A DNA stretch of 64,000 nucleotides, from the NCBI GenBank assembly GCA_020310875.1, contig CM035423.1, positions 125,564,164 to 125,628,163 of the forward strand, given 5' to 3'. The notes beneath the pieces are model-generated. The model worked only from the letters and a program-made list of their open reading frames with translations. It ran no database searches and was not told the DNA's origin. This document shows, one piece after another, positions 9,861-18,647 of the stretch. Positions within the stretch are counted from its first letter, which is position 1, and every line of letters begins with the position of its first letter. The translations under genes were made by a program, and so were the position numbers. Source of the DNA: Ceratopteris richardii. Lineage: Eukaryota; Streptophyta; Polypodiopsida; Polypodiales; Pteridaceae.

Positions 9861-11718
9861 ATGAAAATTGTCAGAGATCATGTGACAAATGTTCTAGGTT
9901 TCAATATGTCGAACAGTTTTGAGCGCATACATTTCTGTAATGAAATGTTGAGTCAGAATGATGTTTTAAGACTATTGAAACTAAATGAAAATACATGCTT
10001 GAAACGCTTTGTTTTTCAAAAACTCATGACAGAAATGAATCTGTTACTAGAACCATCTCAAATTCAGAAGATTTGTGATAGTGTCGGAGTGAGTAGGAAA
10101 GGTTATAGAGCAATTTCAAAAGTTTGGTGTGAATTTCTAAAATCTAACAAAGTTAGAAGTTTTGGATTGCCTAGACCTCATCATGTAGGGAAGTTTTGGC
10201 TCTGCGTGAATAAGAAGATCACATCAGTATTTGGTGAATATAAACATATTCATGGTAACATGCCTTACGAAGTAGGAAACAAAAGTTACATTTCACTTAC
10301 AATGCATTTAACAACATATGGATAGATATTATTAAACTTCAAACATACATGGTTCAGTTCTATAATATAAAAGAACATGAATGTTCTGGTCTATTGAAAT
10401 TTGTAATCAAACTTGATGAAGCTGAGCTTAAAAAACATCAAAAGATGGAGAGAATAAGTATTGCACTGATGAACAAAGCTTTGGACTATAGCCTTGGGAA
10501 ATTGGATACTCCGTCTCTCAAAGTACAATCAGAAATGGAGTTATGGTGGGTTGGTTGTGCTCAAGTTCCATCTGAGAGCCATAAAACACTTAAATGGTTA
10601 TTCTCACAGACAGACATTCCAAATGTTATCCAAAGGCATCATGCAGGAGAATTGTTGAATGTGAAAGACTACGGGAACTTTCAAGTTGAGTGGCATTTGA
10701 GTGGAGACCTAAAGATGCTCAAATGCATGTTTGGTATAAGTGGGGGAGCAAATTCTAAGTACCCTTGCTTGTATTGCATGCAATGCCCAAGCACAATTGG
10801 ATGGATTTCTAGAGCTGAGGCTGAAGAGGCTCCTTCCAGACAAAATGTAATTCTTCATAACTACTCATCTTCTTCAATGATTTGGGATCCCATACTTCCA
10901 ATAGCATTGACAAATGTACACATATGTACACTACATGCAGAGTTAAGAATCATTGACAAGTTGGTCCGTCTTCACTTGGATTATGCATATTCTATCAAGC
11001 CTACAACTCTTGCAGATGAGTGCATAAAAAAATGTGAATGTCTTCTTTCAGAAATGGGATTTCATGGTGGTGATGTTCATCTAAGAAAAGATCCAAAGCT
11101 TTCACAAAATACAGGTGATGTACTATAGGATGTCTCAATGGGAGGTGCAAAAGCAAGGAGATTCTTCAGCAACCATGATGACAAACAACTAAATGCCATG
11201 TGGAATTGTTGGAAGAGATTTTGTGAGGTCACGACTAATGTAAAAAGCAAACCAGAAATAGCAAAAAAGAGAATGGAGGTGTGGGTTAAACTAGATAATC
11301 TTTTTAAGGTCATGAGGTAGCAGGTAACATCAAAAAGTTATGTGACAGATTTCAGAAAGGCGACCACAGAGCTTATAGAAACCATCATAGAGGCATGGGG
11401 TGCCAAAGACATAACATACTACTTGGTGAGTTCCAAATATATTTTTTTCAATTTATTTATTTTTAATTGAAATAAAGATCTAATGAGATTCTTCTGCTCT
11501 TCTAGCATATTCTTCTTGTGCATGGTGCATTCTTTGCAGAAAAAGAACCACTTGCCATGTGGAACACCCAAGGCATGGAAAAATCTCATTATCAAGCAAG
11601 GGCAAGCTTCTTTAGGTGTACAAGGAAAGGAGGAGGAGTAACAAAGAGCAATGCCTTCAGAGAGCTTTTTTATTGGTTCTTTAGAAGACAATTACAAAGG
11701 ACCTCATGCCAAATATAA
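9861..11718 (+). pseudogene. Gene 1 transposase-like protein (DDE-type, inferred), decayed
   Basis: Frame 9861-10290 has a helix-turn-helix-like stretch (PSQIQKICDSVGVSRKGYRA). A one-base frameshift near 10290-10310 leads into TYNAFNNIWIDIIKLQ, then from 10349 (numbering M=1) KLDEAELKK (D23), WHLSGDLKMLKCMFGI (D120), KYPCLYC (C140, C143) and ICTLHAELRIIDKL (H196, E198). Acidic residues in these contexts resemble an RNase H-fold DDE transposase with a zinc-binding insert; this is inference from motifs. The frame is broken by TAG at 11126-11128 and again at about 11318, both CAG in the second copy. An 80-bp phase-0 intron (11426-11505, GTGAGT...CTAG) precedes the last exon, ending about 11718. 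Confidence 0.6.
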
Positions 11719-12119
11719 TCAGAAGGATGTGACTATCACCAGCCAAAATCATCATGTATCAATATCACATGAAAAAGACTACATTTCAAACAGAGCTTTA
11801 ATATTTGCAATGTTTTTTTATTTCTTTCATTTCATGTATGTACATTTCATGATGTATTAAGCTTTGAAAAGAAATATGTCTATTACCATCAGATGACTTT
11901 GACCAGAGAACTCTTCATGGATCAATAACAATTAATATTAGGCCATGGATCAGTTACACCAAAAAAGTTTGCAATGTCTTATATCACATTGGGCAATTTC
12001 TGTATATGTACATTTGTTGAGATATAGAATTTGAAAAAATGAGGTCATTCCTTGAGCCTCTTTACAGAGCTTGGCTCTGGCAAATCACCTCTATATCTGA
12101 GGAACTCTTTTCTCTTGTA
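11719..12119. other. Gap between convergent genes 1 and 2
   Basis: AT-rich sequence holding the presumed 3' ends of gene 1 (+) and gene 2 (-). I see no palindrome or coding frame. This gap is absent from the shorter copy, where gene 1 runs directly into the gene 2 remnant near 31305. Confidence 0.4.
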
Positions 12120-14478
12120 TCAAGTGATGCTTTTTAAATCTGACACCCGTGCAACCATTGCATAACTTGAATAACAAAGAAAGTATCCTGCCCTTGAAGC
12201 ATTGAGTCTTAGGGCATATCCAAAAATTCTAAATGCAGTTGCTCTTTCAAGCAGCAAAACTCTGAAAGCATTAAAGGGTATTGGAGTAAAACCCATGTAT
12301 TTTGATAGAGTCCTCAAGTAGAACAATGCAAAGTCTGGCTCCTCACTATAGTGCTTGTGAATAACACAAAAGGTGTCTGGGTTCAACTTTGGAAGATAGT
12401 GGATAATAGAATGAATATCCACCTTTGCTTTTCCTTTCTCTTCTATGGCTTTTCTTGTTCCCTTGCCCCTGCCAAGGTAATTGTCTTCATCCAATAAAGT
12501 TAACTGTGGTAAAAATGAAAAACAAGGTCAGATGAAGTGCAAGAAATCTTTTGGAGTCATGAAAAGTAACTTGAAACAATTAGACATAAAGCAAGAGACA
12601 CGGTTGAATGAGTGGAATTCTTACAAGCCAGATGTCTATAGTCACTGCTGCATGCATTTCCTAGACACCACCGATGCAAGCGATAAGGGCCAATGGAAAA
12701 TATCCGATGGCCCTTATCGCTTGCATCGGTCATGATCGATTTCTGACACTTCTAATGGAGATCTTGGACAAATCCGATAGAAGGTAGAGGTTTTGCATCG
12801 GTCCCATCTCATATCCTTAACCTAAAATTCTTAAGAATATTTTCAACTGTATACCTTGACATCATCTGACTCAAGTCCAAACACGACCGATGCAAGCGAT
12901 AAGGCCCAATGGAAAATATCCGATGGGCCTCATCGCTTGCATCGGTCGTGATCGAATTCTCCCAGTCTAAATGGAGACCTTGGAGAAAACCTATTGCCCG
13001 CAACTCATCTCCTTAGCCTAAGAATCATGAGAATATATCTCCTTAGCCCATCTCATATCCTTTCCTAAACACGACCGATGCAAGCGATGAGGCCCAACAG
13101 AAAATATTCGATGGGCCTTATCGCTTGCATCGGTCGTGGTCAATTTCTTTGTCTTAAGGGAGACCTTAGAGAAAACCTATCATGAGAATATATTTTACTC
13201 TATACCTTGACACTAGAGATTTTGAATCGGTCCCATCTCATATCCTTAGCCTAAGATTCTTGAGAAAGCAAGCGATAAGTGCCATCTCATATCCTTTCCT
13301 TAACACGATCGATGCAAGCGATGAGGTCCAACAGAAAATATTCGATAGTCCTTATCGCTTGCATCGGTTGTCGTCGATTTCTCACTAAAAGTGGGGATCT
13401 TGGACAAAAACTAAAATTATTAAGAATATATTAAACAACATACCTTGACCTCATCTTCCTCCTCGATGAGCTCTTTTGAGTCAATACAAGTTGTTCCTTT
13501 TTCCTCAACAACATCCAAGAATGAATAGCCGCGCCCAAACGAGTATATTCCAAGTTGCTTCTGATGCTCATCAAAATCTTCATCAGCAAGTCTTGGCTTC
13601 TCTGAGATAGATTTCTCAAAGCATCTTGAAAGGGCTTCTGATGAATCTTTGAATTCTTCATTAGACAAATCCAAATCAAGACGCATAAATCCTTCTTTTC
13701 TTTCTCCTTTCTCATGGATGAATCTCCTTGCAATTTCTTTTGACTCAGCTATAACTGCAAGGCAGTAGTCCTCCCTTAGATTGAAAAGTTCCTGAATGTA
13801 AAAAAGAGGTATAAACTCTTTTTCGGAGATAAAGTAAAAAGGTAGATTTGGGAGAAGTAGGGACTTCTCAGACACTTGAACTTCTTCAGTTGGCTCCCTT
13901 ATTGCAGTCTTTGCTTTAAAAGTGGCCACATCAAAACCTTTGTCCTGCTCTTCTTCTACTTGGAGATTGATCTCCTCAACAATCTCCATGACACCTTTCA
14001 TAGTTTTTGAGCTTCCCTCAAGCGTCAGCTCTAAGGAAGGCTCGACTTCAACATGAACACTTTCCTCCTTTTCAACTGAGATGTGATCGAGCCATATCAA
14101 GAAGGCAATGTTTAAAGGGAGCAAGCAGCAATCCTTTTCATGCTCTGGGCATAAATCAAGCTTCCCTGGCAAAGGGGAAATCCTTTTGCATTTTCTTGTG
14201 ATCTTTGCCCTATCTGTTGGATCCTTCCCAAAGATGTGAGGATGGACAAAGGTTTTCTGAGAAATAGAAAGGATGTTTCCATTGATCAACCCCAAGAAAA
14301 TCTCCCACTCATCCTTAAGAAAATTTTTTGATTTCTCTAGGAGTTTTTCAAAATCAATTTTGGGGTTGAATATCGACATTGCATTAGGAAAATAATCTAC
14401 AGTTAAACCCTCTTGAACCATGAAATCAAGAAGCTTCTCTGATGGAGAGACAGTAAGGATTTGATTCATTCCCTCCAT
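12120..14478 (-). CDS. Gene 2, unrecognised 472-aa protein with one large intron
   Basis: Exon 1 runs 14478-13444 (345 codons, MEGMNQILTVSPSEKLLDFM). A 940-bp intron spans 13443-12504 (donor GTATG, acceptor CACAG, phase 0). Exon 2 runs 12503-12120 (LTLLDEDNYLGRGKGTRK...). Both exons are open and the frame joins cleanly, so this gene looks intact in this copy. The middle is acidic (EVEPSLELTLEGS to NLQVEEEQ). A Cys/His cluster LCPEHEKDCC lies near residue 112, and exon 2 starts with a basic segment that could be a nuclear localisation signal. Palindromes P1-P4 lie inside the intron and P5 in the 5' UTR. In the second copy only part of exon 2 survives (about 31300-31470). The family is not recognised. 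Confidence 0.7.
12670..12730. repeat. Palindrome P1 (gene 2 intron)
   Basis: Arms ACCGATGCAAGCGATAAGGG / CCCTTATCGCTTGCATCGGT, about 20 bp and perfectly complementary, around an A-rich centre. The outer CACG is lost. Confidence 0.9.
12882..12950. repeat. Palindrome P2 (gene 2 intron)
   Basis: The best preserved unit: 27-bp arms starting CACGACCGATGCAAGCGAT, with a single arm mismatch (A against C), around a short A-rich centre. Confidence 0.95.
13070..13138. repeat. Palindrome P3 (gene 2 intron)
   Basis: Arms start CACGACCGATGCAAGCGATG and end CATCGGTCGTG. The centre is close to that of P2, suggesting local duplication. Confidence 0.92.
13304..13373. repeat. Palindrome P4 (gene 2 intron)
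   Basis: Arms CACGATCGATGCAAGCGATG / CTTATCGCTTGCATCGGTTG, with a few arm mismatches. A lone half-arm (AGCAAGCGATAAGTGCC) sits just upstream at about 13267-13283. Confidence 0.88.
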
Positions 14479-14515
14479 CTAAGCTGCAGCTTCACTTGTA
14501 TGTTCATGAGGAGAA

Positions 14516-14585
14516 CACAACCGATGCAAGCGACTACAGCGAGTCAACGTTGGTCAAATGGGGAAGATCGCTTGTATCGGTCGTG
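14516..14585. repeat. Palindrome P5 (gene 2 5' UTR)
   Basis: Arms CACAACCGATGCAAGCGA / TCGCTTGTATCGGTCGTG, about 40 bp upstream of the gene 2 ATG. The centre AGTCAACGTTGGTCAAAT differs from P1-P4. The corresponding place in the second copy carries three tandem units with a related centre. Confidence 0.9.
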
Positions 14586-14662
14586 TCGGGGATGAAAACA
14601 AAAAAGCATGTAACTGAGACGAATTCTCTGAAGGTTCAAAGTTTGAATATCTGAAGGAAGTT

Positions 14663-14672
14663 GCTATTTATA
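14663..14672 (-). promoter_or_regulatory. TATA box of gene 2
   Basis: TATAAATAGC on the - strand, about 185 bp upstream of the gene 2 ATG. A related TATA sequence is kept in the second copy near 32590. Confidence 0.6.
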
Positions 14673-14689
14673 GGCGAGGAGGGAGGAAG

Positions 14690-14872
14690 CAACGGTCGAA
14701 TGACGTGGACCAATCACTGAGTGCCACGTGGTAGAGCATACGGTGTCTGATTCAATGGTTGGATGACATGGCCCAATCAAATTATGCCACATGGCAAAAG
14801 ACGTTGGAATTTGCAACGGCTACATGACATGGACCAATCGACGAATGCCACATGGCACCAACGGTCAACTCA
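14690..14872. promoter_or_regulatory. Three ~62-bp tandem promoter repeats between genes 2 and 3
   Basis: Three units start near 14701, 14764 and 14825 with TGACRTGGMCCAATC followed by ATGCCACRTGG. Each has a CCAAT motif, and the first has CACGTG, a G-box core. They lie between the divergent TATA boxes of genes 2 and 3. The second copy keeps three diverged units at about 32630-32790, which suggests a shared bidirectional control region. Confidence 0.7.
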
Positions 14873-14882
14873 GTTTTGGGAC

Positions 14883-14891
14883 CTATTTAAG
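14883..14891 (+). promoter_or_regulatory. TATA-like box of gene 3
   Basis: CTATTTAAG, preserved as CCTATTTAAGC in the second copy near 32816. A transcript would start at about 14915 and carry the 5' UTR intron described next. Confidence 0.55.
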
Positions 14892-15019
14892 CTTCCCTGT
14901 TCATTTCTTTTTTTTTTTTGTCAACACTTTCCAAGCATCGAGTTTCCATCGCCACCAAGTTTTCAAGCTGCTTCTTCACAATTTCTATAGAGAGCGCTCT
15001 CTCCAATAGGTAATATGGA

Positions 15020-15089
15020 CACGACCGAGCGAAGCGATCCGGATACATCCGAGATTTTTGGATAAACCTAATCGCTTGGATCGGTCGTG
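15020..15089. repeat. Palindrome P6 (gene 3 5' UTR intron)
   Basis: Outer arms CACGACCGA / TCGGTCGTG and inner AAGCGATC / ATCGCTT pair well. The segment between them (GCG against GGAT) no longer pairs. Confidence 0.85.
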
Positions 15090-15181
15090 TTTCTAAAATG
15101 GCATCGAGTCTTTGTATGCTTGAGTATTATGCATTGTAACCTATATTTGAAAGAAATTCGAGTATTATGCCTGAATTCAGG

Positions 15182-15251
15182 GACGACCGATGCAAGCGAT
15201 AAGGGACATCCGGGCACCTACGGACGACTCTTATCGCTTGCATTGGTCGTG
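15182..15251. repeat. Palindrome P7 (gene 3 5' UTR intron)
   Basis: Arms ACGACCGATGCAAGCGATAA / TTATCGCTTGCATTGGTCGT with one mismatch, and a C/G-rich centre (GGACATCCGGGCACC). Confidence 0.92.
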
Positions 15252-15460
15252 TCTCTGCAAGTGCAGAGTCATTGATCATAGCTTGCAAATTATGTTTTTT
15301 CTTAATGATACTTGATCAGCGACGACCGATGCAAGCGATAAGGGACATCCGGGCACCTACGGACAACTCTTATCGCTTGCATTGGTCGTGTCTCTGCAAG
15401 TGCAGAGTCATTGATCATAGCTTGCAAATTATGTTTTTTCTTAATGATACTTGAGTATTT
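15183..15460. repeat. Tandem duplication of a 139-bp unit carrying P7 and P8
   Basis: 15183-15321 and 15322-15460 are almost identical, including the spacer TCTCTGCAAGTGCAGAGTC and TTGATCATAGCTTGCAAATT. This is a recent local duplication that raised the palindrome number. Confidence 0.92.
15322..15389. repeat. Palindrome P8 (gene 3 5' UTR intron)
   Basis: A second copy of P7 within the 139-bp tandem duplication, differing by about one base in the centre. Confidence 0.92.
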
Positions 15461-15517
15461 TGCATTGTAAGATATATTTGAACTAGTATTGATTGATATT
15501 TGATGATGAATTCAAGG

Positions 15518-15585
15518 ACGACCGATGCAAGCGATCAGGGACATCCGGGCATTTCCGGATGACTACTATCGCTTGGGTCGGTCGT
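15518..15585. repeat. Palindrome P9 (gene 3 5' UTR intron)
   Basis: Arms ACGACCGATGCAAGCGATCA / CTATCGCTTGGGTCGGTCGT, with a CATCCGG / CCGGATG inner pair. Confidence 0.88.
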
Positions 15586-15682
15586 GTCTCTGACATTGGT
15601 AAGAGTGCTTGATCAAAATTTTTGAAAGTAGGTTTCCTTTCTTTCCTATTTCTTGCCTTAAGACTCTCACTTTGTGCAGAGT

Positions 15683-16348
15683 ATGGCTAGGACCAAAAAG
15701 ACAGCAAGGAAGTTGTACCCTGAGGGTCAGGACCAGAATGCCCAGGAGCAAAATGTCCAAGAGCAAAATCCCCAGAAGGTTGAAGGCAATGTATCAGACA
15801 AGCCTTCAAAGAAAAGGGTCAAATACCATGTAAAGTCTTTAAGGGAAATTAGAAGAGCTCAAAAGTCTGTGGGATTGTTGATCCCTAGACTTCCATTTAT
15901 GAGAGTTGTCAAGCACATCTCAGCCAACCTCTGTTCTTTGATGAAGACCTCATCCTTTGTCAATGTGAGGTGGCAAACTCAAGCACTGCTATGCCTTCAA
16001 GAAGCAGCAGAGGACTTTGCTATTGATTTTATGAATGATGCCTATTTATGTGCTGCTCATGCACATAGGGTAACACTAATGGCAAAGGATTATGTTATTG
16101 TTTCAAGAATAAGATATAAATTTGATAAATCTCTGGTTCCTATTGATCACCATGATAAAAAATTCTTCGATATTTTAAATATGCCTCCAGCTCGAGCAAC
16201 CAAAACAACAGTTGTCATTGAAGAGATCAACCCTAAGGTCACTCATGATCATGAAACTAGAATTGCAGCGAATAGTGAGGAAGAGAGGAAAAAGCAGGGA
16301 TTATTTACAGAGGAAAATGTCATCTTAACCCAGATTCAAAAGTTATAG
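15683..16348 (+). CDS. Gene 3 N-terminal ORF: divergent histone H3-like protein
   Basis: ATG 15683 follows a predicted splice acceptor and opens a 221-codon frame. Residues 1-10 read MARTKKTARK, the H3 tail with K4 and K9 kept, Gln5 changed to Lys and Ser10 to Leu. Residues 11-52 are a Q/N/E-rich replacement tail. Residues 53-79 (LREIRRAQKSVGLLIPRLPF...) match the H3 alpha-N and alpha-1 helices. Residues 103-144 (LQEAAEDFAIDF, LCAAHAHRVTLMAKD, RIR) match alpha-2 to alpha-3. The region between alpha-1 and alpha-2 is about 8 residues longer than in canonical H3; a longer loop 1 is a known trait of centromeric H3. A C-terminal extension ends at TAG 16346, beyond which the same frame continues as a likely coiled coil. 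In the second copy nearly all of this ORF is deleted. It is far more diverged than a recent host-gene capture. Confidence 0.85.
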   Translation: MARTKKTARKLYPEGQDQNAQEQNVQEQNPQKVEGNVSDKPSKKRVKYHVKSLREIRRAQKSVGLLIPRLPFMRVVKHISANLCSLMKTSSFVNVRWQTQALLCLQEAAEDFAIDFMNDAYLCAAHAHRVTLMAKDYVIVSRIRYKFDKSLVPIDHHDKKFFDILNMPPARATKTTVVIEEINPKVTHDHETRIAANSEEERKKQGLFTEENVILTQIQKL

Positions 16349-17445
16349 AAAGAAAATAAAGAGCTCCTTAAGAAAGGAGATGGGCAGGTAATAGTTAATG
16401 TTGCAATGCCATGGCAAAAAGATTGGTTTCTTGACATTAGACCTGAAGACAACAAAATGTTGAGGGAGCTTCATGTTGAAATATCAGATAGTGTGGTCAA
16501 CATTTCACTCAGGTATATCTAGAGGCCTTAAAATGCTCTTGTTTTGCTTAATTTGCTAGTTCCTTAACTGAAATTTTTTTCTTGATTTGTAGGGTTCTTC
16601 TTCAACAATGTGAGGAAGTGGTTCAAAGAAAAGTATTTATTTTAGATCCTCTGGTGACACAGTGTTTTTTGCATAAACATAGAGATGCCAAGTCCTTTCT
16701 AGAGGATTTTACAAAAGAGGTAGATGCGTTATCTACCCATATATTGAAAAGTAAGTATTCATCTTCATTTTGGAAAGATATTTGTTTCATTTAAGAAAGT
16801 ATATTTACATGCAACTCATTGACAGGGGCCATTGGAGTTTGATTATTGTTGACTTCAATGCATATCAACCTCTTTTCCTCAATTCTCTTCAATCACAACA
16901 TGGGAATTGCAAAGTGTAAGTTGCTATACATTTTGTTGTTCTCTATTTTAGAGCCATGCCATCCATTCTGATTTTTAGTTTACAATGTAGTGCTGCAAAG
17001 CTTTTCAAGATGCATATTGATCAGAATTTTCCTGGAATTGCTAAACTGAATGAACAAAAGCAATTTGGATACATACAAATTCATGTGCCATTGCAGAGAG
17101 ACTCAACATCATCTGGCTGGAGAGTGGTTGCAAATGTTGTAAGATTCTTGGAAAGAAGGTTTTATAGTCCTGAATTGAATTTATCAGACTACCCAGATGC
17201 ATGGATTATCTTGATCAGAGAGAGAGCAATAAATGGCATCATGAAACATGCAATCTGCCCCTATGATCCAGACTCACCTCCACCCCCTCCACCTGATAAA
17301 AAAAAAGTCTGAAGATAAAAAGAAAGGGCTTCCTATTCACTCACCATTAAAGCATGGGACCAAGAAAAAGAGTAAAGTTGAAAGCTCCAAAAAGGGACAA
17401 CAGCAACAGAGAAAACAGGGCTCCAAAAATGATAGAAAGGGTTGA
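16349..17445 (+). pseudogene. Gene 3 C-terminal part: coiled coil and C48/Ulp1-like protease-fold domain
   Basis: After the TAG the frame continues KENKELLKKGDGQ to NISLR at 16512. Intron 16513-16592 (GTATAT...GTAG) follows. Exon 16593-16750 reads RVLLQQCEEVVQRKVFILDP. A second intron (about 16751-16825) then precedes GHWSLIIVDFNAYQP and FLNSL. A third (16916-16990) precedes AAKLFKMHIDQNFPG, VPLQRDSTSSGWRVVANVVRFLERRF and a basic tail (KKKSEDKKKGLPIH...) ending at 17445. His in GHW and Gln in PLQRD fit C48 cysteine proteases of the Ulp1/adenain fold. The usual Asp is Asn, and the Cys before Gly is Ser (SSG). Defects: the TAG, one frame mismatch at the second splice, and an extra A near 17300. 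The domain may be inactive or non-proteolytic. Confidence 0.6.
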
Positions 17446-17770
17446 ATCATTTTTGAGTCTTAGATTGAAATCTAATGTAAAACCAACATAGGTTGGAAGA
17501 TTTATTGATCTACAAATTGTATGTACTTATGCCAATCTTCATCTCGAAGATGGTCATTGTAACCATATTTATTTGCCTTTACAATATTTATATGCCTTGA
17601 GAAATATACAGTTGTATTGAACCTCTTGATAGTTAAACAAAAGTTCATTGCATGGTCCAATTCAATTTGTTCGTGTCACAAATATGACTGCATTGTGGGT
17701 TTCTTACTTCATTACTGTTGGAAAGTTTAAATTGGAGAGGATACAAAAGAATATAAAGAATAAAGATTGA

Positions 17771-17838
17771 CACAACCGATGCAAGCGATACGGGGAATCG
17801 GAGAATTTTGGATTGCCCCTATCGCTTGCATCGGTCGT
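17771..17838. repeat. Palindrome P10 (3' gap, genes 3/4)
   Basis: Arms CACAACCGATGCAAGCGATA / TATCGCTTGCATCGGTCGT, extended by CGGGG against CCCCT and GAATC against GATTG. Confidence 0.92.
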
Positions 17839-17961
17839 ATTATCCATTTCAACATAGGATCCCCTTTTAGCAACCTTGCATGAGATGAGTTGTTGCTAGT
17901 TGTTTTTATACTCATGAGTGAAATCTTTACACAATTGAAGTCTCTCGCGGTAGTTTGCTAA

Positions 17962-18029
17962 CACGACCGATGTAAGCGATACGGGCCATCCGACAAGTTC
18001 AGATTGCACTATTCGCTTACATCGGTCGT
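17962..18029. repeat. Palindrome P11 (3' gap, genes 3/4)
   Basis: Arms CACGACCGATGTAAGCGAT / TTCGCTTACATCGGTCGT. The usual GCAAGC is GTAAGC here and the other arm changed to GCTTAC, so pairing is kept. Confidence 0.93.
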
Positions 18030-18647
18030 CTTCTCTAATCTCGCCTCCTCTGTTTTATGCCTTAAGTCATGCTCTTCATATTTTGAAATATCAAACCTTG
18101 GATAAGAATTTGCACCAGGTTCTCCACCCTCTCTTATATTACTTGTTATGTGTACAATGATATTTTCTCTTGCATTTCTTGAGGACAGAAAAGATGGATA
18201 GAGTCAAATTATTTTATTGAGACTAATGTGCACCTTTGATAGACCAAAATAGATCTCTTGTTCATCTAGAATCAACTTATGCAAGTTCCTATATAATTAT
18301 TTCTTAGTTGGAACCTCATCAGAATGTTCTGATTAAACAAAAAAATGCCAAGATGAGTTTAGATGAAGGGGAATAATTGAAGTCATCAATTCACTCCTGC
18401 AAATAAAAATAAATGGAAATATGAAATAAAGGACCTAAAAAATATCGTAGAATGTCTTGGTTTATATTCTTATCATTGTACAATAAGAACCTCATCAAAA
18501 TCTTGAAAGTAAATTACAAAATGCAAATATGAATTTAGACATTTAAAATTCATAATTCACCATCCTGCAAAGAAAATTCAATGGAAGTATCAATAGAAGC
18601 TTCTATTAGAGGAAGATACATTATGTAAGAATGTGAGGGCTAACTTG

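Larger units (their letters stand above)
15010..15679 (+). other. Gene 3 5' UTR intron (predicted)
   Basis: Donor CCAATAG|GTAATA and acceptor TTTGTGCAG|AGTATGG bracket 670 bp, ending 3 bases before the H3-like ATG. Palindromes P6-P9 all fall inside it. The second copy has TATGTAG|GTTATG at the matching acceptor. Splicing is inferred from consensus only. Confidence 0.5.
17446..18647. other. Convergent gap between genes 3 and 4
   Basis: It holds the 3' ends of gene 3 (+) and gene 4 (-), palindromes P10 and P11, and at about 18280-18600 an imperfect tandem repeat of roughly 230 bp (landmarks AACCTCATCA and AATGCCAAGATGA / AATGCAAATATGA). The second copy keeps the same repeat at about 34690-35090. 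No coding frame. Confidence 0.5.

Noticed and set aside
14007..14201. A small + strand frame opposite gene 2
   Set aside because: Antisense shadow of gene 2 exon 1, which has the better start, TATA box and splice sites.
15683..16348. An ordinary host histone H3 gene
   Set aside because: It lies between the element's terminal repeats, has a replaced tail, a long loop and a C-terminal extension, and its ATG context is repeated in the second element copy.
12670..18029. CRISPR array, because of regularly recurring palindromic repeats
   Set aside because: Spacing is irregular (about 140 bp to 2 kb), the repeats sit in introns and UTRs of a plant element, and there are no cas genes.
12670..18029. 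Independent MITE insertions as the source of the palindromes
   Set aside because: I saw no target duplications beside the units and none outside the two element copies; not excluded without a genome-wide search.
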